Made by a program: the position numbers and the translations under genes. A stretch of DNA of 64,000 nucleotides, taken from contig CM035808.1 of assembly GCA_020466095.1 (NCBI GenBank), positions 70,328,829 through 70,392,828 of the forward strand. Reading direction: 5' to 3'. This DNA comes from Chlorops oryzae (taxonomy: Eukaryota; Arthropoda; Insecta; Diptera; Chloropidae). Below, piece after piece: positions 1-11,676 of this stretch (position 1 is its first letter; each line of letters starts with the position of its first letter). The notes under the pieces were generated by a model. It searched no databases and had not been told where the DNA came from. It saw only the letters and a program-made list of their open reading frames with translations.

Positions 1-417
1 GAAGCAGAAACTAACTGGCGCGAACATAGAAGCAATAATTAAAAAATTCAAAAAGGACTAATCAACAAGGAAAACTTGATTAACGTACTTTCAAGAGCGG
101 CTTCAAAATCTGAATACCGAATGGTCCACGTTCAACACAACCGATAACCAGATTCGGCTACTGGAGAGTACCAATTGACCGCGACTATTTCAAGAACGAT
201 TACTTCAGTGCAATGATGAACATCGGCCACGAATATCAAGAGATATTTCAATTCAATGCTTAATGTCAATCAAGCACGCAATACTAAGCAGCGTCCGGAA
301 GCAACTCAGCGCAAAAATAGCACGAACGATAGCCAGCAATCAAAAACGGCAGGACAACAGGCAATATAAAAAAAAAAATATGCAGAACTTATCCAATAAG
401 TTCGCCGGAAAAATGCA

Positions 418-1468
418 ATGATGAATTCCCTTCAACGATTAATAGAAGAAAACCTTCAAGTCGCAAAAAAATTATGGAAAAATGTTCAAAATCTTCACTT
501 CCCAGTTAGTGAACGGCATGCTTACCAAAAGGAAAAAGGATACAATCTGAACAGGTTCATTGCACTCGAACAAATCATCAGATACATTTGCAACACTATG
601 ACAGGTAATTCATCAACTCAGCCAACCCCGATACGGACCAATAATCAATCGGATTCCATTCCAATGCCAAAAATCCTGATACCAAAATTTTACGGCAATC
701 ACCTAAACTGGCAAGAATTTCACGACTTAATCTCGTCACTTGTAATAAATCAACCGATAGCAAACGTTAAAAAAATTTGGTTTCTAAAAACACTCTTGGT
801 GGGGGAAGGTGCAAACCTCATGAAGCATCTTTCTGCCACAGGAGAAAATTTAGAAGCTGCGTAGGAGATTGTGATCGATCGCTGCAATAACAAAAGGATA
901 CTGGTTGGGAAATTAGTTCAGGAGCTGGTCGATCCGCCAAAGAATCCTTCAAACGATAACTTTATGGCATTAAACGATACAACTCAACAATTCTTATTAG
1001 CTGTGCAACATCTTGACAAAAACACGTCAACTTGGTACCCTCTGATGCTACATCTACTACTGCAACGGTTAGACCAAGCGACGCGCCTTCGATATGAACA
1101 ATCTCTTTTGCAACTTCGAGAAATTCCAACAGTTATGGATTTTCTGATGTTTTTGGAAAGACATTTCCAATCCATGGAAGCAATAGGTTTAAAAGAGAAA
1201 TCAACTCAACAAACGCAAAGCCAAAAGTATGTACTTCAGTCACTTCAGCCAATCAACCTCATTGATCTTGTACTTTGTGCAAACACGGAACGCACCCGTT
1301 GTTTGCCTTCAAAAAGTTCCTTCAGGCATCACCATCGACACAACTTCAGTTTAAGCAAGAGCAAAAATATTGTTTCAACTGTTTAAAACCTGGAAATGTC
1401 TCGAAAAAGTGCACGTCAAGGAGCTGTACAAAAGGCAACAAGAAACACAACACTTCTACATCTTAAGG
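418..1468 (+). pseudogene. BEL/Pao gag remnant
   Basis: Three overlapping frames (418-864, 871-1386, 1275-1466) make up a Pao-type Gag. The signature is KILIPKFYGNHLNWQEFHD near residue 85 of the first piece, typical of the DUF1759 region of BEL/Pao polyproteins. A CCHC-like knuckle beginning CFNCLKPG follows at about 1370-1430; its histidine is replaced by serine in the visible frame, so nucleic-acid binding is doubtful. A TAG stop at 862-864 and frameshifts near 1270 and 1390 break the ORF. Gag would assemble the cytoplasmic particle that packages element RNA. Confidence 0.8.
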
Positions 1469-1599
1469 ATCAAACAACAAGCACGTCATCATCAACAAAA
1501 GACAAGTCACCAGAGAGAAAGTCATCAGGGGTTACGGAGACAGCCCACGACGACAAAGAGGCGGCATCCCTGACTACAGCCAAGCAATCAAGATCAAGT

Positions 1600-2060
1600 A
1601 GTTACGTAATTCTGGGAACGGCAATGATCAAGGTGCAGACAAATGCAAAAAAAATTCAGTGCAGAGCAGTTCTAGATTCAGGCTCTCAACTTAATTTCGT
1701 AACGGAACGGTTGGTTAAACGCATGGGAATTTCTACAAAACCAAGTTCGATATCCATCAATGGAATCGGTTCGACCAACACAAAAGCAAGACATCGAGTC
1801 AACGTTGCATTACACTCCAACATCAACAGTTTCACAACACGTCTTGAAGCAGCTGTTTTGCCAAACATAATTTCTTCGCAACCATCAAAGGTAATCAACA
1901 TCGATAATTGGCCGATTCCTAAAAACAGAACACTGGCAGATCCAGAATTACATCAGCCGAACATTATTAACGTCCTTTTAGGAGCGGAATTTTATCACCA
2001 GCTTTTGGTAGATGGACAAATAAAATTATCGAATAAGTTGCCTACGTTACAAAACACGTG
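1600..2060 (+). pseudogene. BEL/Pao retroviral-type aspartic protease remnant
   Basis: The frame 1396-2061 contains AVLDSGSQLNFVTERL at about 1669-1716. This is the BEL/Pao version of the D-S/T-G catalytic motif (DUF1758 family). It is followed by the second lobe containing LLGAEFYHQLL. The domain is the usual length and this piece is uninterrupted, but it is cut off from RT by a stop at 2059-2061. Its family role is processing of the Gag-Pol polyprotein. Confidence 0.8.
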
Positions 2061-2211
2061 ACTCGGTGGGGTCATTGCAGGGAAAATTTATGGAACTCAG
2101 TTGTCAACTGCCACATGTAGTCTTTGCACGGATGATGAAACTAGTCTGGAAGAAAATATTGCTTGATTATGGGAAATAGAAGAAATTAAAACAGCAGAAA
2201 AAGTCCTTTCT

Positions 2212-3449
2212 GTGTCCGAAAGACAATGTGAGACTCAGTTCGCACATATCTACAGCAGCGATAAAATTGGAAGATTCATCGTAAAGATTCCATTTTGTGA
2301 CAGCCCAGAGGTGCTAGGAAAATCTCATAGAATAGCTTTCAACAGGCTTCTCTCTCTTGAACGCTGTCTAGCAAAGCCACCAAAAGTTAAAATTCAGTCG
2401 GAGAAGTTCATGGGAGAATATGAAGCATTGTGGCACATGACGCAAATACCTCTTGACTCCATCATTAGGCCAAATTATTTTATCCCTCACCACTGCATTC
2501 TATGGCCACAGAGCGAAACAACAATATTTCGAGTAGTTTTCGATGCATTCGCGTAAACCTCATCTTGAATCTCATTAAACGATATAATGCACGCAGGCCC
2601 TACAGTCCAAAGTGCATTGTTTGCCATTCTACTTCGCTTTCGATTACCTCGATTCTTGTTTACCACCGATGTGGAAAAGATGTATGACCAAATGGGTGAA
2701 TGAAACCCAGAAGATCGAAAATTTCATGTTATCATATGGAGGGAAATCTCAACCATGCCAATCAAGTATTACCAGCTCAACATAATAACCTACGGAACTC
2801 GAGCAGCAACATATTTGGCAACTAAATGTTTGGAGAAGATAGCTAAAGAGAATATGACACGACATCCTCTTGGGGCCAAGTTTCTTCTTGAAAACTTCTA
2901 CGTGGACGATGAAATCGGTGGAGCTGACAAATATTAATTCAGCCTTGATTCAACGGGAGCCTACACACATACTGAAACAGCACGGGCTCAACCTTCAAAA
3001 GTGGCATGAAAATCACCCACAGTTACTCCGGAACGTAGCAGGAGAAAATCAAGATTTCAACATTAATTTCAACGACTGTCAAGGTTTAACCTGGGTTCCC
3101 AAGAGCGATAAATTCTGTGTAAAAGTATGCCTTGACAAAAGCAAACGTGTAACTTAAAGAACAGTCAGTTCAGATTAAGCAAGGCTATTCGATCCTTTAG
3201 GAATACTAGCACCTGTAACTGTCCTTGCAAAAAATTTTCATTCAAGAATTATGGCAAATAAAACTCTCATGGGACGAAGCCTTACCAGAGGAGCTGCATA
3301 CAAGATGGTTAAAATTTCGCAATGACTTGGAAAATATGACCAATATGCAGTTCTTACGACACATGTGTGAAGACCACGTCACAGCATACGTACAGATTCA
3401 CGCCTTTGCCGATGCCTTCAAAAAGGCGTTTGGAGCAGCTTTTATATAA
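2212..3449 (+). pseudogene. BEL/Pao reverse transcriptase and start of RNase H, broken
   Basis: Frame pieces at 2212-2556, 2502-2687, 2755-2937, 2870-3157 and 3225-3449 follow the BEL RT in order. The catalytic box reads YVDDEIGG at about 2899-2922, and the upstream fingers region around 2670-2690 matches the TDVEKMY motif. The connection piece (KIFIQELW at about 3226) leads into HAFADAFKKAFGAAF at 3400-3447, the first strand of RNase H with its catalytic Asp. At least four frame changes and internal stops make it non-functional. The domain ends abruptly in RNase H. Confidence 0.85.
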
Positions 3450-3529
3450 GATCAGTAATGAAAAATAAAGAAAGCTTAAGTTGGTCAAGCCCGACTTTGA
3501 CATACCCAGCGTCCCAACATTATTGGCGC

Positions 3530-3966
3530 ACTATGTTTTGCCTCTCCATTTGTGGGCGTGGCAGTGAAAGGGCCCCATAAATTTTTTCCAACATCTTTCA
3601 TTCGCCTTGGTCAACCTATGTTATGAATTTGAAGCTTCTACGCCTTTTACTTCGGAAGTTACGACAAATCTCCATTTCTGGGCGTGGCAGTAGGCGGGCT
3701 AAATATTTTTTTCCTACACCTTTTCTTCGCCTTGGTAAGCCTATGTTACGACTTTGAAGCTCTACGCCTCTTACTTTGGAAGTTACGAGAAATCTCTATT
3801 TGTGGGCGCGGCAGTGGGCTGGCCACAAAAAATTTTTTTGCTACGCCTTTCATTAGCCTTGGTTAACATATGTAGCGAACTTGAAGCTTCTACGCCTTTT
3901 ACTTCACAAGTTATGGTAAACCCTTATATGTTGGGTAATTTGTGGGCGTGGCTCGCGGAGTACAGC
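3530..3966. repeat. DINE-1/INE-1-like (Helentron-type) tandem repeats
   Basis: Four diverged copies of a roughly 125-bp unit, each containing TGTGGGCGTGGCAGT or a close variant, at about 3550, 3677, 3801 and 3941. Repeated GGGCGTGGC blocks are a hallmark of DINE-1/INE-1 elements of flies. No ORF. The flanking 3967-4190 holds no recognisable feature. Confidence 0.55.
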
Positions 3967-4190
3967 GTCGTTCGCCTCGCACAGCTATTTTACCCTTTCA
4001 GTGAAAGCATGCACTGACAATCCTGATTTTCCTTCATTAAATTTCAACTGCCATTTCGCAAAATTACATGTTTTTTTATGTGAGGCGGTCGAGTGTTCCT
4101 GGGTGCGGCAACCTCTTTAATTCCCAAAACCTCTGCTGCAGATTCTCTACTTATGATTGCTTAATTATTTCCAGGTAAACGCGGTTTCAT

Positions 4191-4451
4191 CTAGTCTGAT
4201 GATTCCATTTCCTTGAGGGGCAGATCATCCGCTTTCTCCTCGTCTGCATCCGTCAATTTCGCCCAGAAATCAAGACAGCTCTGCCTTAGAATAGCTTGTT
4301 CCTCTAAATCCTCTTCGATAGGCGGTTTTGCTCTACCTAATCTATTTAAAGCCCATTCAATTTTGGTTGCTATCTTTGCATACTCATTGGATTTAGGATC
4401 CTTAGAACTAGACTGTAACAACTCCCCTATCTCCGTAATTTTTTGCTCCAC
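4191..4451 (-). pseudogene. Possible N-terminal Gag ORF of an unassigned LTR element
   Basis: An 86-codon minus-strand ORF, acidic and helix-rich, with no conserved domain I recognise. It lies about 550 bases downstream (minus sense) of a tRNA-Lys-type primer binding site at 4991-5006, where the gag start of a gypsy-like element is expected. A Gag N-terminus is therefore the most economical reading, but it rests on position only. The rest of the element is missing to the left. Confidence 0.35.
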
Positions 4452-4990
4452 TGCTACGTTGTCCTCCTATAAATCAAACGCGCAATTCAAAAATACATCT
4501 ACCGATCCCATTTTCTCTAAATTCATAGACGTAATGATTTCCGCGTATTATGTACCGTTCCTACTACTAAGCCCGTAGCCTGTAGTTCGTATGATATTTC
4601 CTCCTGATTAAACCTGTTTATATCCAATGTTTGCCTGCCGAATGTAATCAAACTAATCTGTTATACCTATATGTATTAATAAAAATTAAATCAAAAATTA
4701 AAATTTATTTTTGTTCCTTTAAATATATTTCGTTTTTTTCTCAAAAAAAAAAAAATTTAAAATTTCTTTCGGGAACGGACTCACCGCGCGTTTTCCTTCT
4801 TCTCTAAACAATTTTTTCGACACACGTATGACGTACCGCCGAACTCTCCAAACTCATTCTGCTTAAATTCACGGCCGCTTGCGCTAAAAGAAAAAAAATC
4901 AAACGCAGATTTATTTCGACACGCAACAATAAACAACACGCAACCGCTAACAAAAACCAAAAACCGCTTACAGCTTCTATTACAACTACA

Positions 4991-5006
4991 CACACGTTGG
5001 GCGCCA
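4991..5006 (-). other. Primer binding site (tRNA-Lys type) of a minus-strand LTR element
   Basis: The minus strand reads TGGCGCCCAACGTGTG, complementary to the 3' end of a fly tRNA-Lys as in gypsy-group elements. On the plus strand it is followed two bases later by TGTTGCAAC at 5009, a plausible LTR terminus. Confidence 0.55.
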
Positions 5007-5008
5007 AT

Positions 5009-5500
5009 TGTTGCAACTATTCCCGCCAAAAATAAGATGTACATATGGGTATTTCCGTAGTGGCGCACGTGACAGTCGTACGCATTTGATGCAAAAAATT
5101 TCGGTGAAGTATCAATTTTTTCAACTCCTTGTCTCCCTTATCTGACAGTTCCTTAGCTGTAGAATAATTGGTGTAAAATGTGCTGGCCAGCGAAAGTGCG
5201 GTCCAGAGATATTTTCTATTAAATGCTGAGGCGCACGTGACAAAAAACCGGAAGTCAGTTTTTTCTTCATCTACTGCACTGCAAAAATCTTCCTAAATAA
5301 TATGAGGTTTTTAAGGAAACTTCATGAACAATGACGAGAAATATTGCAGTTTTCGTGTCAAAACTTTTAATCCAGAAAATTCTTTTTACTTTTTATTTAT
5401 TGAGGCATATTATGATACGTTACGTGACATACGTGACGTGAAATTTTTTTTTCAAAAGGGTTTTTGTCATGAAAACAGTCTTTTATTTTAACCTGTTTTC
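5009..5500 (-). repeat. Putative 5' LTR of the unassigned element (outer end not found)
   Basis: Starts with TG directly outside the primer binding site. The stretch holds several ACGTGAC motifs (about 5066, 5233, 5424, 5433) but no second copy in the window, so the far boundary cannot be set; 5500 is nominal. Confidence 0.35.
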
Positions 5501-7566
5501 CTTTCAATTCATCAATTCTGGTATTATAAATAGAAGGGCCAATAATAAATTTTATCAAAAACAATATTTAATTGAGCTTGCGTAATTAAAAGATAATTAT
5601 CAACTTATTCGTTAAAGAATTTTTGTTGTTGTTGTTTTGGTTGATTCTTCTGATTGGAATTATTAAGGACGATAACTTCCATTGATCAGGTTACTTAAAT
5701 GGCCCAAATTTCATAGATAAAGCACTTTTAAAGGTAATTTAAAAAATACAAATACAACAAAATAAGCCTTTACCTATGTTTTACAGATATGAGGGCTGAC
5801 TATAACCACCAATCTTCTTAAATAGTGGAATTCAGATGTGTTACTATGAAAGTACATACCCAAAAACTGTTTTAAGGAACTGGGGCATTTTCATTTCCGG
5901 TAGACCATTCTGTGGAAATGCCCATATATATACAAACGAATACCGAAAAATATATATATCACATCACACGGACGAAACAACAATAAATTCCCGCTTTCTC
6001 AGTGGAGACGGGGCGGGTTGAATTTGGTAAAAGCTGAAAATAATAAATCCGTGTTTGGAAGAGTGCCTCGATTTGGAGTCGGACAAAAAGAAACAGACTC
6101 ACACGCTGGATTCCAAATGAATCCGACACAACCGAAATGGTCTGTCTGTGATTAACCCATAGAAGGGCTCGGCACGATAGAACAGAGGAAAATGAAAGAT
6201 ATAATAGACAAAGAAAAATTTTAACTAAAGTAACAGAGAATTTAGGAAAGCACATGTACAGCCAAATAGTTAACTTATAAAACTTCCGGACGTTACACAC
6301 TGGCGAACAATTTCCCATAAATATACTCTCCTGGTTGAAATCCTCTTCACTAACTCCTTTTTCCGCTTTGACTTTTATTCATAAAAACTAACTGTTATAA
6401 TTTCACTTTTCTTCACAAACCACTATCGCAATGCACCTTGAATTCTTTACACACTTGCTCAAGAACTAACTTCCTCTTTTTCCCTGAACAACATTTATAT
6501 AATAAGTTTGTGAAAGCTTTCACTCATTGCTTCCTCCTTTTCCTGCTCGCCCCCTTGAACACAACGAATCATTGCAATTCCCGCGAAAATCATATAACTG
6601 ATGTTGTCGGCATTGTGTACTACATTCAAATATATGTACATCGTGGTTCATGCAATGAATAAAACATCATTCTTTGATCTCAAAGGAAGAAACAAAAATG
6701 AAAAAAATTTTATCATGGTGTAATTTAGACCAAAAGTGATTTTAAAAAAGTAATTTTGTTAAAAATGAAACAAATTTCTGAAAAAGTTCATTAATAGTTT
6801 CTAAGCCAATAGTTTTAACAAAAAGTATTCTTGGCATTGTTAATAGGGAATTTCATTACCTTTAATTTTATAGTTATAAAGTTCAAAGCGGTTTAGTATG
6901 TCCGGAGATAATTGTAATTTACCACACATACTTTTTTTCAAAACTCAAAAAACGGAAAACAGCATATTTCTGACTAGATATTCGGCTTCAGCAAAAAATA
7001 AGAAATAACCGTCAGATGGTTCAGGTCAGATTTTTCGTAAACTGTATAATAAGTACCAAGGCACAAAATACACAAAGTTATGTAGCTTTACGCTATCCTA
7101 CGCCGTTGATTGGTTTAAGTATGGGCGCAGGGGAAATGTCCAAAAGAAACAAGCTAAATATTTCGATCTTGCTTCTCTACTTACAACAATTATATTTTTG
7201 AGAATAACTCGCAATAATTTCCGAAGAACAGCTGTTCATTTTTTGTGGCTAATTAATGGATCACCGACCGCCAGTGCACATAAATTATGTCGTTTGCATT
7301 GCCGTTTTTTCTATTTTGTTTGTTTTATGCCTTCCGATGTTCCCCTTCCTATGTTCGAAAGTTTTTGTAGATAAAGAGAGTGCGTGTTAAACTTTCGAAG
7401 ATCGAGAGAGTCAAAATGCCAGAAAAGAGAAAAAGAAATGGCAATTACCAAGAAATGACAGAAATGTGTAAAGCACATATCTACAGAGGAATATAAATAA
7501 ATAAATAAATAGACAAATAAAAGCAATATAAATATAAATAAAATTAACCTAATAACCAAATAAATA
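5501..7566. other. Non-coding mosaic without identifiable genes
   Basis: AT-rich sequence with only short chance ORFs. A short inverted repeat (GGGCATTTTC with GAAATGCCC) spans about 5883-5926. An (ATAA)n-like simple repeat occupies about 7488-7560. I recognise no element here; old unassigned transposon fragments are likely. Confidence 0.5.
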
Positions 7567-8190
7567 ACTACGGTGTATAAGTCTGAACTGTCTTGGATAT
7601 AACTTGCCCTTTATGAAATGAAAGCAACGCTCAAGATTTACTTTTACTAATTCTTTTATTGAAAATCAATCTTTTTACAAGTTGTTCTTAAACACTAAGC
7701 TTCTACGTCGTGGCCCTATGGTGAGTACGCTCGAGAAGACCCCGTTCGATTGTCCGTGATCCACTTTTATAGGGAAAAGTTGCTACGTTGACACTTTCTT
7801 CTAGCCAATACTTGTAGATCGATATTGCTGTACTGACAATTTCTGCAATCGCTGCTAGTATTTACATAAGTGACCATCGTTGTTGTACAGGTGCATAATA
7901 TGAAAACGACCGGGCGATTTGCTGGATAGCTTGCTTGGGTTGTTGTTATGTAGGAACGACATTTGTTGTTGTTGTTGTTGTCGTTCGAGCTTCATATAAT
8001 ATGTTGCATGAGTTTGTGCTATTGTTGTTGTTGTTGCTGTCAGTTGTCGAATTTCTATTGTGGGATGAGCTATATGTAAGCATGTATGTATGTATATATT
8101 ATCATCACCTTAGCGAAGAACTTCATAAGCCGCTGACTTTGGCTTTCGATTTAAGGTGACCAGATGTAAGTTCGGGAGAGACTCACAACA
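7567..8190 (-). repeat. Errantivirus LTR, subfamily B (solo or truncated)
   Basis: The part 7570-7835, read on the minus strand, matches the LTRs of errantivirus B (42391-42703 and 56647-56895) over R/U5, with an internal deletion of about 35 bp near 7583. In its own orientation it appears to begin at 8190 with TGTTGTGAGTC, very like LTR A (TGTTGCGAGTC) and solo LTR C. It therefore preserves about 340 bp of U3 that both LTRs of element B lack, including (TTG)n runs at 7962-7981 and 8022-8038. The end near 7567 is eroded and no target duplication is visible. Confidence 0.65.
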
Positions 8191-8962
8191 ACACTAAAAA
8201 TGATTTTCCCGTAAATGAATCGGTTACAGTTACGGAGTAAATTCGGCACAGCAGTAGCGCGTCTACTTCTGCGCTTTGCTTTGTATCAACTTTAGTTTTT
8301 ATGCAATGAATCGGACGAAAAAATACACATTGATTTTACATTTGCGGTGATTTTAAACAACGTTGGGGGCAATAAAGGGCAATAAAATATATATTTTTTA
8401 AAAGGCAATAGTTTGGAGTAAACTATTGGTTTGGAGTATTTATAAAATGTAATTCTATTTGAAAGGGTTTTAAAGAAAAAAAAGTTTTGCCTTAAGAAAG
8501 GGAAAATTTGAAGAAATTTAAGATAAATTTTTTTTTAATTTTCAAATTGAATTTATGGTGTTACAAAAAAGCTTTTCACCTATTAACCTGTAGAAAATGA
8601 TTAATTTTAGTTGAAAAAAATTGAATTAATTCTTGCATTTATTATGAAAGAAAAAAAAGTTAACCAAAGTTTGTAGCAATATGCATTTTTGCATTAAAGC
8701 AAACACTCAATTCGAATTTCAATGTTTAAAAATACGCCACACCTACGCTCCTTAACAAAAAGTCTACAATTTTGGGATCCTGAGTTTGATGGTATTTACT
8801 ATGTATCTGCATACCACATTGTTTTCTAAACTTTCTTTGCGTTTAGGTGTTTTTGGCTGACCCTGGCCATTTTTGAACTACTGTGCAGCGTTTGCTGCCT
8901 TTTATACGTCAGCACCAAGGTTCAGTACTTTTTTGGCCTGACCTTTAAATACCTCACTACGC
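8191..8962. other. AT-rich sequence, nothing recognised
   Basis: No ORF or repeat boundary that I can support. The stretch from about 8880 may be an unreadable upstream part of the Tc1-like fragment that follows. Confidence 0.4.
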
Positions 8963-8978
8963 CCAGAGAACGATGGAT

Positions 8979-9130
8979 TGGTACCAAGCCAATAATGTCA
9001 TTGTGGTACCAAGAGAAGCCAATACTCCAAATTGGCCCGAACTTCGTCCAATCGCAAAATATTAGACTTTAATGAAAAGCAACCTTAGGAAGACTAAACA
9101 AACTGCGAAAAACATCGAAATATTTCGACA
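8979..9130 (+). pseudogene. Tc1/mariner-superfamily transposase, C-terminal fragment
   Basis: The frame at about 8979-9130 contains NTPNWPELRPI followed by a lysine-rich tail. This is the typical end of IS630/Tc1-type transposases, whose usual form PNxPELRPIExxW carries the last catalytic acid. Here that Glu position reads Ala and a stop (TAG at 9062) follows. Only about 50 codons are left and the N-terminal part is unrecognisable. Dead fragment. Confidence 0.55.
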
Positions 9131-9500
9131 TAAATAACGTCGGGCATACACTAAGGTGAACAAAAGGCCGGTAAAAAACCTAATGGAGGACTTTAATCAA
9201 AAAGTGTATAATTGTTTAATTTTTTACAGTGTAATTAAAATTTTTATCTATTTTGTATTTTTCACTAAAGCGCTGCGCAAATGCATTTGGATCACCATAC
9301 AAAACATTTTCGCGGAGCGCAATTTCATTCGCTCTCTCGCTCTCCTTTGGGGATAGCGTTGCGGTGAGTGCGAATATTTGGTAGTGTGTTTAAACGAAAA
9401 ACGCGTTGAAAGCAAAACAAATGAATAACTGTCTTGTTCGCTTTAATTATGCCTCTGCAAGAGGAGTTCAAGTAAGCAAGTATTTGGAGTACTTGAGTAA
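9131..9500. other. Non-coding, target of the MITE
   Basis: No ORF or RNA gene seen. The last three bases (TAA, 9498-9500) are the left copy of the MITE target duplication. Confidence 0.5.
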
Positions 9501-9748
9501 CACTAGCCGACACCAAAAATATCCGCGAACCAAAGATATGAATTCTATAGTAAAGTTTTCTGCTGATTACGAAAATGGCCAAAAAAAAATTTTCTATCCG
9601 ACAGTTTTTCCGGTGTTTAAAAAAACCGTTTTTTTTTTCATTTTTTGAAAGCATTGTCGTCATTTTCGTAATCAGCGGAACATTTTACTATAGAATTCTT
9701 ATGGTTGTTTCTTGGAGCATGAAAAAATCTAACATATGTCGACTAGTG
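9501..9748. mobile_element. 248-bp CACTA-ended MITE related to the element at 17416-20964
   Basis: Starts CACTAGCCGAC and ends GTCGACTAGTG, flanked by TAA at 9498-9500 and 9749-9751. Its inner inverted repeats (CTATAGTAAA and CTGATTACGAAAATGG on the left, mirrored on the right around 9660-9700) match the terminal repeats of the large CACTA-like element. There is no coding capacity, so it is a non-autonomous derivative that would need the transposase in trans. Confidence 0.8.
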
Positions 9749-9751
9749 TAA

Positions 9752-10079
9752 TTTATAAGCAACGCTACTCACGAAAGAAGAAAAGCAACTGACTCGTTCG
9801 CTATAAATAGCACACAATTAGCGGCGCAGGCAAATATTTTGAAGAGAAGCTAGAACCATACAGCTATTTTGGCACGTGCCGTTAAAGCATCGTATGAAAA
9901 CAAGAGTCAATGAGAGTAAGTGGCGTATGCTACTTGATTCGAGAGAGAGAGAGTTAAAACATTGCTCGCACGCTGAGTAGCAAGTAGCTCTTTTTCTCTA
10001 TCCCTTTGCTGTTTTCTTCTACAAGTGATGTGCGTATTTTAAAGTACTTGGTGTTATCAAAGAAGCAAATGCATTTGCA
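9752..10079. other. Non-coding, nothing recognised
   Basis: Contains a short (GA)n run near 9940-9953 and no supported gene. Confidence 0.4.
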
Positions 10080-10226
10080 GAGGGACAGACGGACGGACAG
10101 ACAGACATGTCTAAATCGATTCAGTTTTTGATACTGATGAAGAAAATAAATATATGTCTATATCTACGGAGCTTGGTTCTGGCTGTTACAAGATTCGCAC
10201 AAAACTAATATACCCTGTGTTTGTGC
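10080..10226 (+). repeat. DINE-1/INE-1-like terminal fragment
   Basis: The block GACAGACGGACGGACAGACA, then an AATATATGTCTATATCTAC stretch and a terminal TATACCC, is the typical end sequence of fly DINE-1-like elements. The same block recurs at 56490-56640. Confidence 0.5.
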
Positions 10227-10793
10227 CCGCGAGGAACTAATGGTCTTGCGACCCAAAGGGAGCAAAGGGAAATTGAATAAAGTCAAATCAAATCACTAAT
10301 AAATCACGTACCTGGGATGACGGCAACTTTGGACGGTTCGGTTGAAGAATTCTGCTGCTGCGGTGGCTGTTGTTGCTGTTGTTGTTGATGACGTGGGTTT
10401 CAAAAAATGTCCCTTGGCGAATTGATATGGCTATTAAGAAAAAAAGGTTGTCGCGAACGCGGCCCGAACTTCACAATACACTTCACTTTAAACTTTGTTG
10501 TTGTTAACGGAATAACGGTTCGAAAAGTCGCGGACGTGTCGTTTGTTTCACAGTTTGATTTGAATGCTTTTTAATCCCGACTGGTGTTGCTAGTCAAGCC
10601 CGGCGGAAAAAAGAGCGAGCAGCTGGTCTCGAAGTGCTGCCTTCCTTTTTCCCGTTTTTTCGCCGCTGGTGGGACTTAACTGCGTAGCGGCAGCGGCAAA
10701 AACCGAAACCCTGCTTACGCTTGGTATAAAAACACCATCGGTTTTTTTACAATAAAAAAAACAAAAGGACAGTTATTTCTGGGACAGTCTTTA
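10227..10793. other. Non-coding with CAG/CAA-type microsatellite
   Basis: Has a CTG/TTG run at about 10350-10390 and a TATAAAA at 10723, but no ORF. The origin is not recognised. It abuts the left GTAG copy of the solo LTR. Confidence 0.4.
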
Positions 10794-10797
10794 GTAG

Positions 10798-11672
10798 TGT
10801 TGCGAGTCGTCTTTACTCACAACCCTTCTGCATTGTGTTGTGAGCTGTTTCTACTCACAACCTTTTCACGTTGACTCTGATCGACAACAAGTTAAACAAC
10901 ACCCGCAACGAATGAAAATAAACAAACGACCCTGAAGTGAAAGCCGACAAAACTGAAACTTCATAGCCAAGGTCGAAACAACAACAACCGACCAAGACAA
11001 TTCCGAAGTCGAAGCCAATAACCGCAGCAAGTGATGAAATATGATCAGTCGCAAACGACAAACAGACGAACGGCGAAGAGTGAGACCGACGACATGCGAG
11101 AACGACGGTCAGCGAGAACGACGATCAGCGAGAACGACGATCAAGAATAACAGCAACGTTTGCATTTTCGGAAACTTGCGGATATTGAACTAGAGCAATA
11201 AAAGTGGGTCAACAATTATAAACAACAACAACAGCTAGAACTTCAGCAGCCAGAGATTGCGAAATGATCGATTTCGAAATAGTATTGCGACACAACAAAG
11301 ATGTTCCAGATTATGGAATCGCAGCGAGAAAGTGAAGACTAGACACTTTCTCCCTATATAAGCAAATGATCGATATCTGGAAAAGGAATTGCATTCTAGT
11401 TTTCAAAGTCCCAATTCGAATCGGCTGTACTCACCAAGCGGCAACAGCGACTAGAACGTGGACTTTAAGTGTTAATTAGTATATTAGGAAGTGTTTCGAG
11501 TGTAAGAAGGAGTTTAGTTTAGGAATCATTCATGTAAAAGTAAACAAGAGGACTATAAATTAATAAAAGAGATTGACTGAATTTATTGTTTGTCCTTGTT
11601 TTTGTTTTCTACATGAAAAAGGGGATTCAGGTGTATCTTTCTTCTGAAAATACACACGGAAACCCTTTAACA
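10798..11672 (+). repeat. Solo errantivirus-type LTR (subfamily C) with GTAG target duplication
   Basis: Begins TGTTGCGAGTCG and ends CCCTTTAACA, 875 bp. It is flanked by GTAG at 10794-10797 and 11673-11676. The start matches LTRs A and B (TGTTGYGAGTC), which places it in the same errantivirus clade. A TATATAAG box at about 11354 and an AATAAAAG polyadenylation-like signal near 11560 fit U3 and R. No internal sequence remains, so it probably arose by LTR-LTR recombination. Confidence 0.75.
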
Positions 11673-11676
11673 GTAG

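Larger units (their letters stand above)
1..3449 (+). mobile_element. BEL/Pao LTR retrotransposon, copy 1 (5' two thirds, decayed)
   Basis: Coding order is gag, zinc knuckle, aspartic protease, reverse transcriptase and the first strand of RNase H, all on the plus strand and broken by stops and frameshifts. Domain order and motifs are those of the BEL/Pao superfamily. The 5' LTR would lie left of the window or has been lost; the first 400 bases hold no ORF I can assign. The element stops just inside RNase H at about 3449, where DINE-like sequence takes over. Integrase and 3' LTR are absent here. A second BEL copy further right overlaps the same RT-connection region, so the two are separate insertions rather than halves of one. 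Confidence 0.85.

Noticed and set aside
4781..5068. Minus-strand ORFs with hydrophobic segments near 4800-5070.
   Set aside because: They overlap the primer binding site and leader of an LTR element and have no domain; chance frames.
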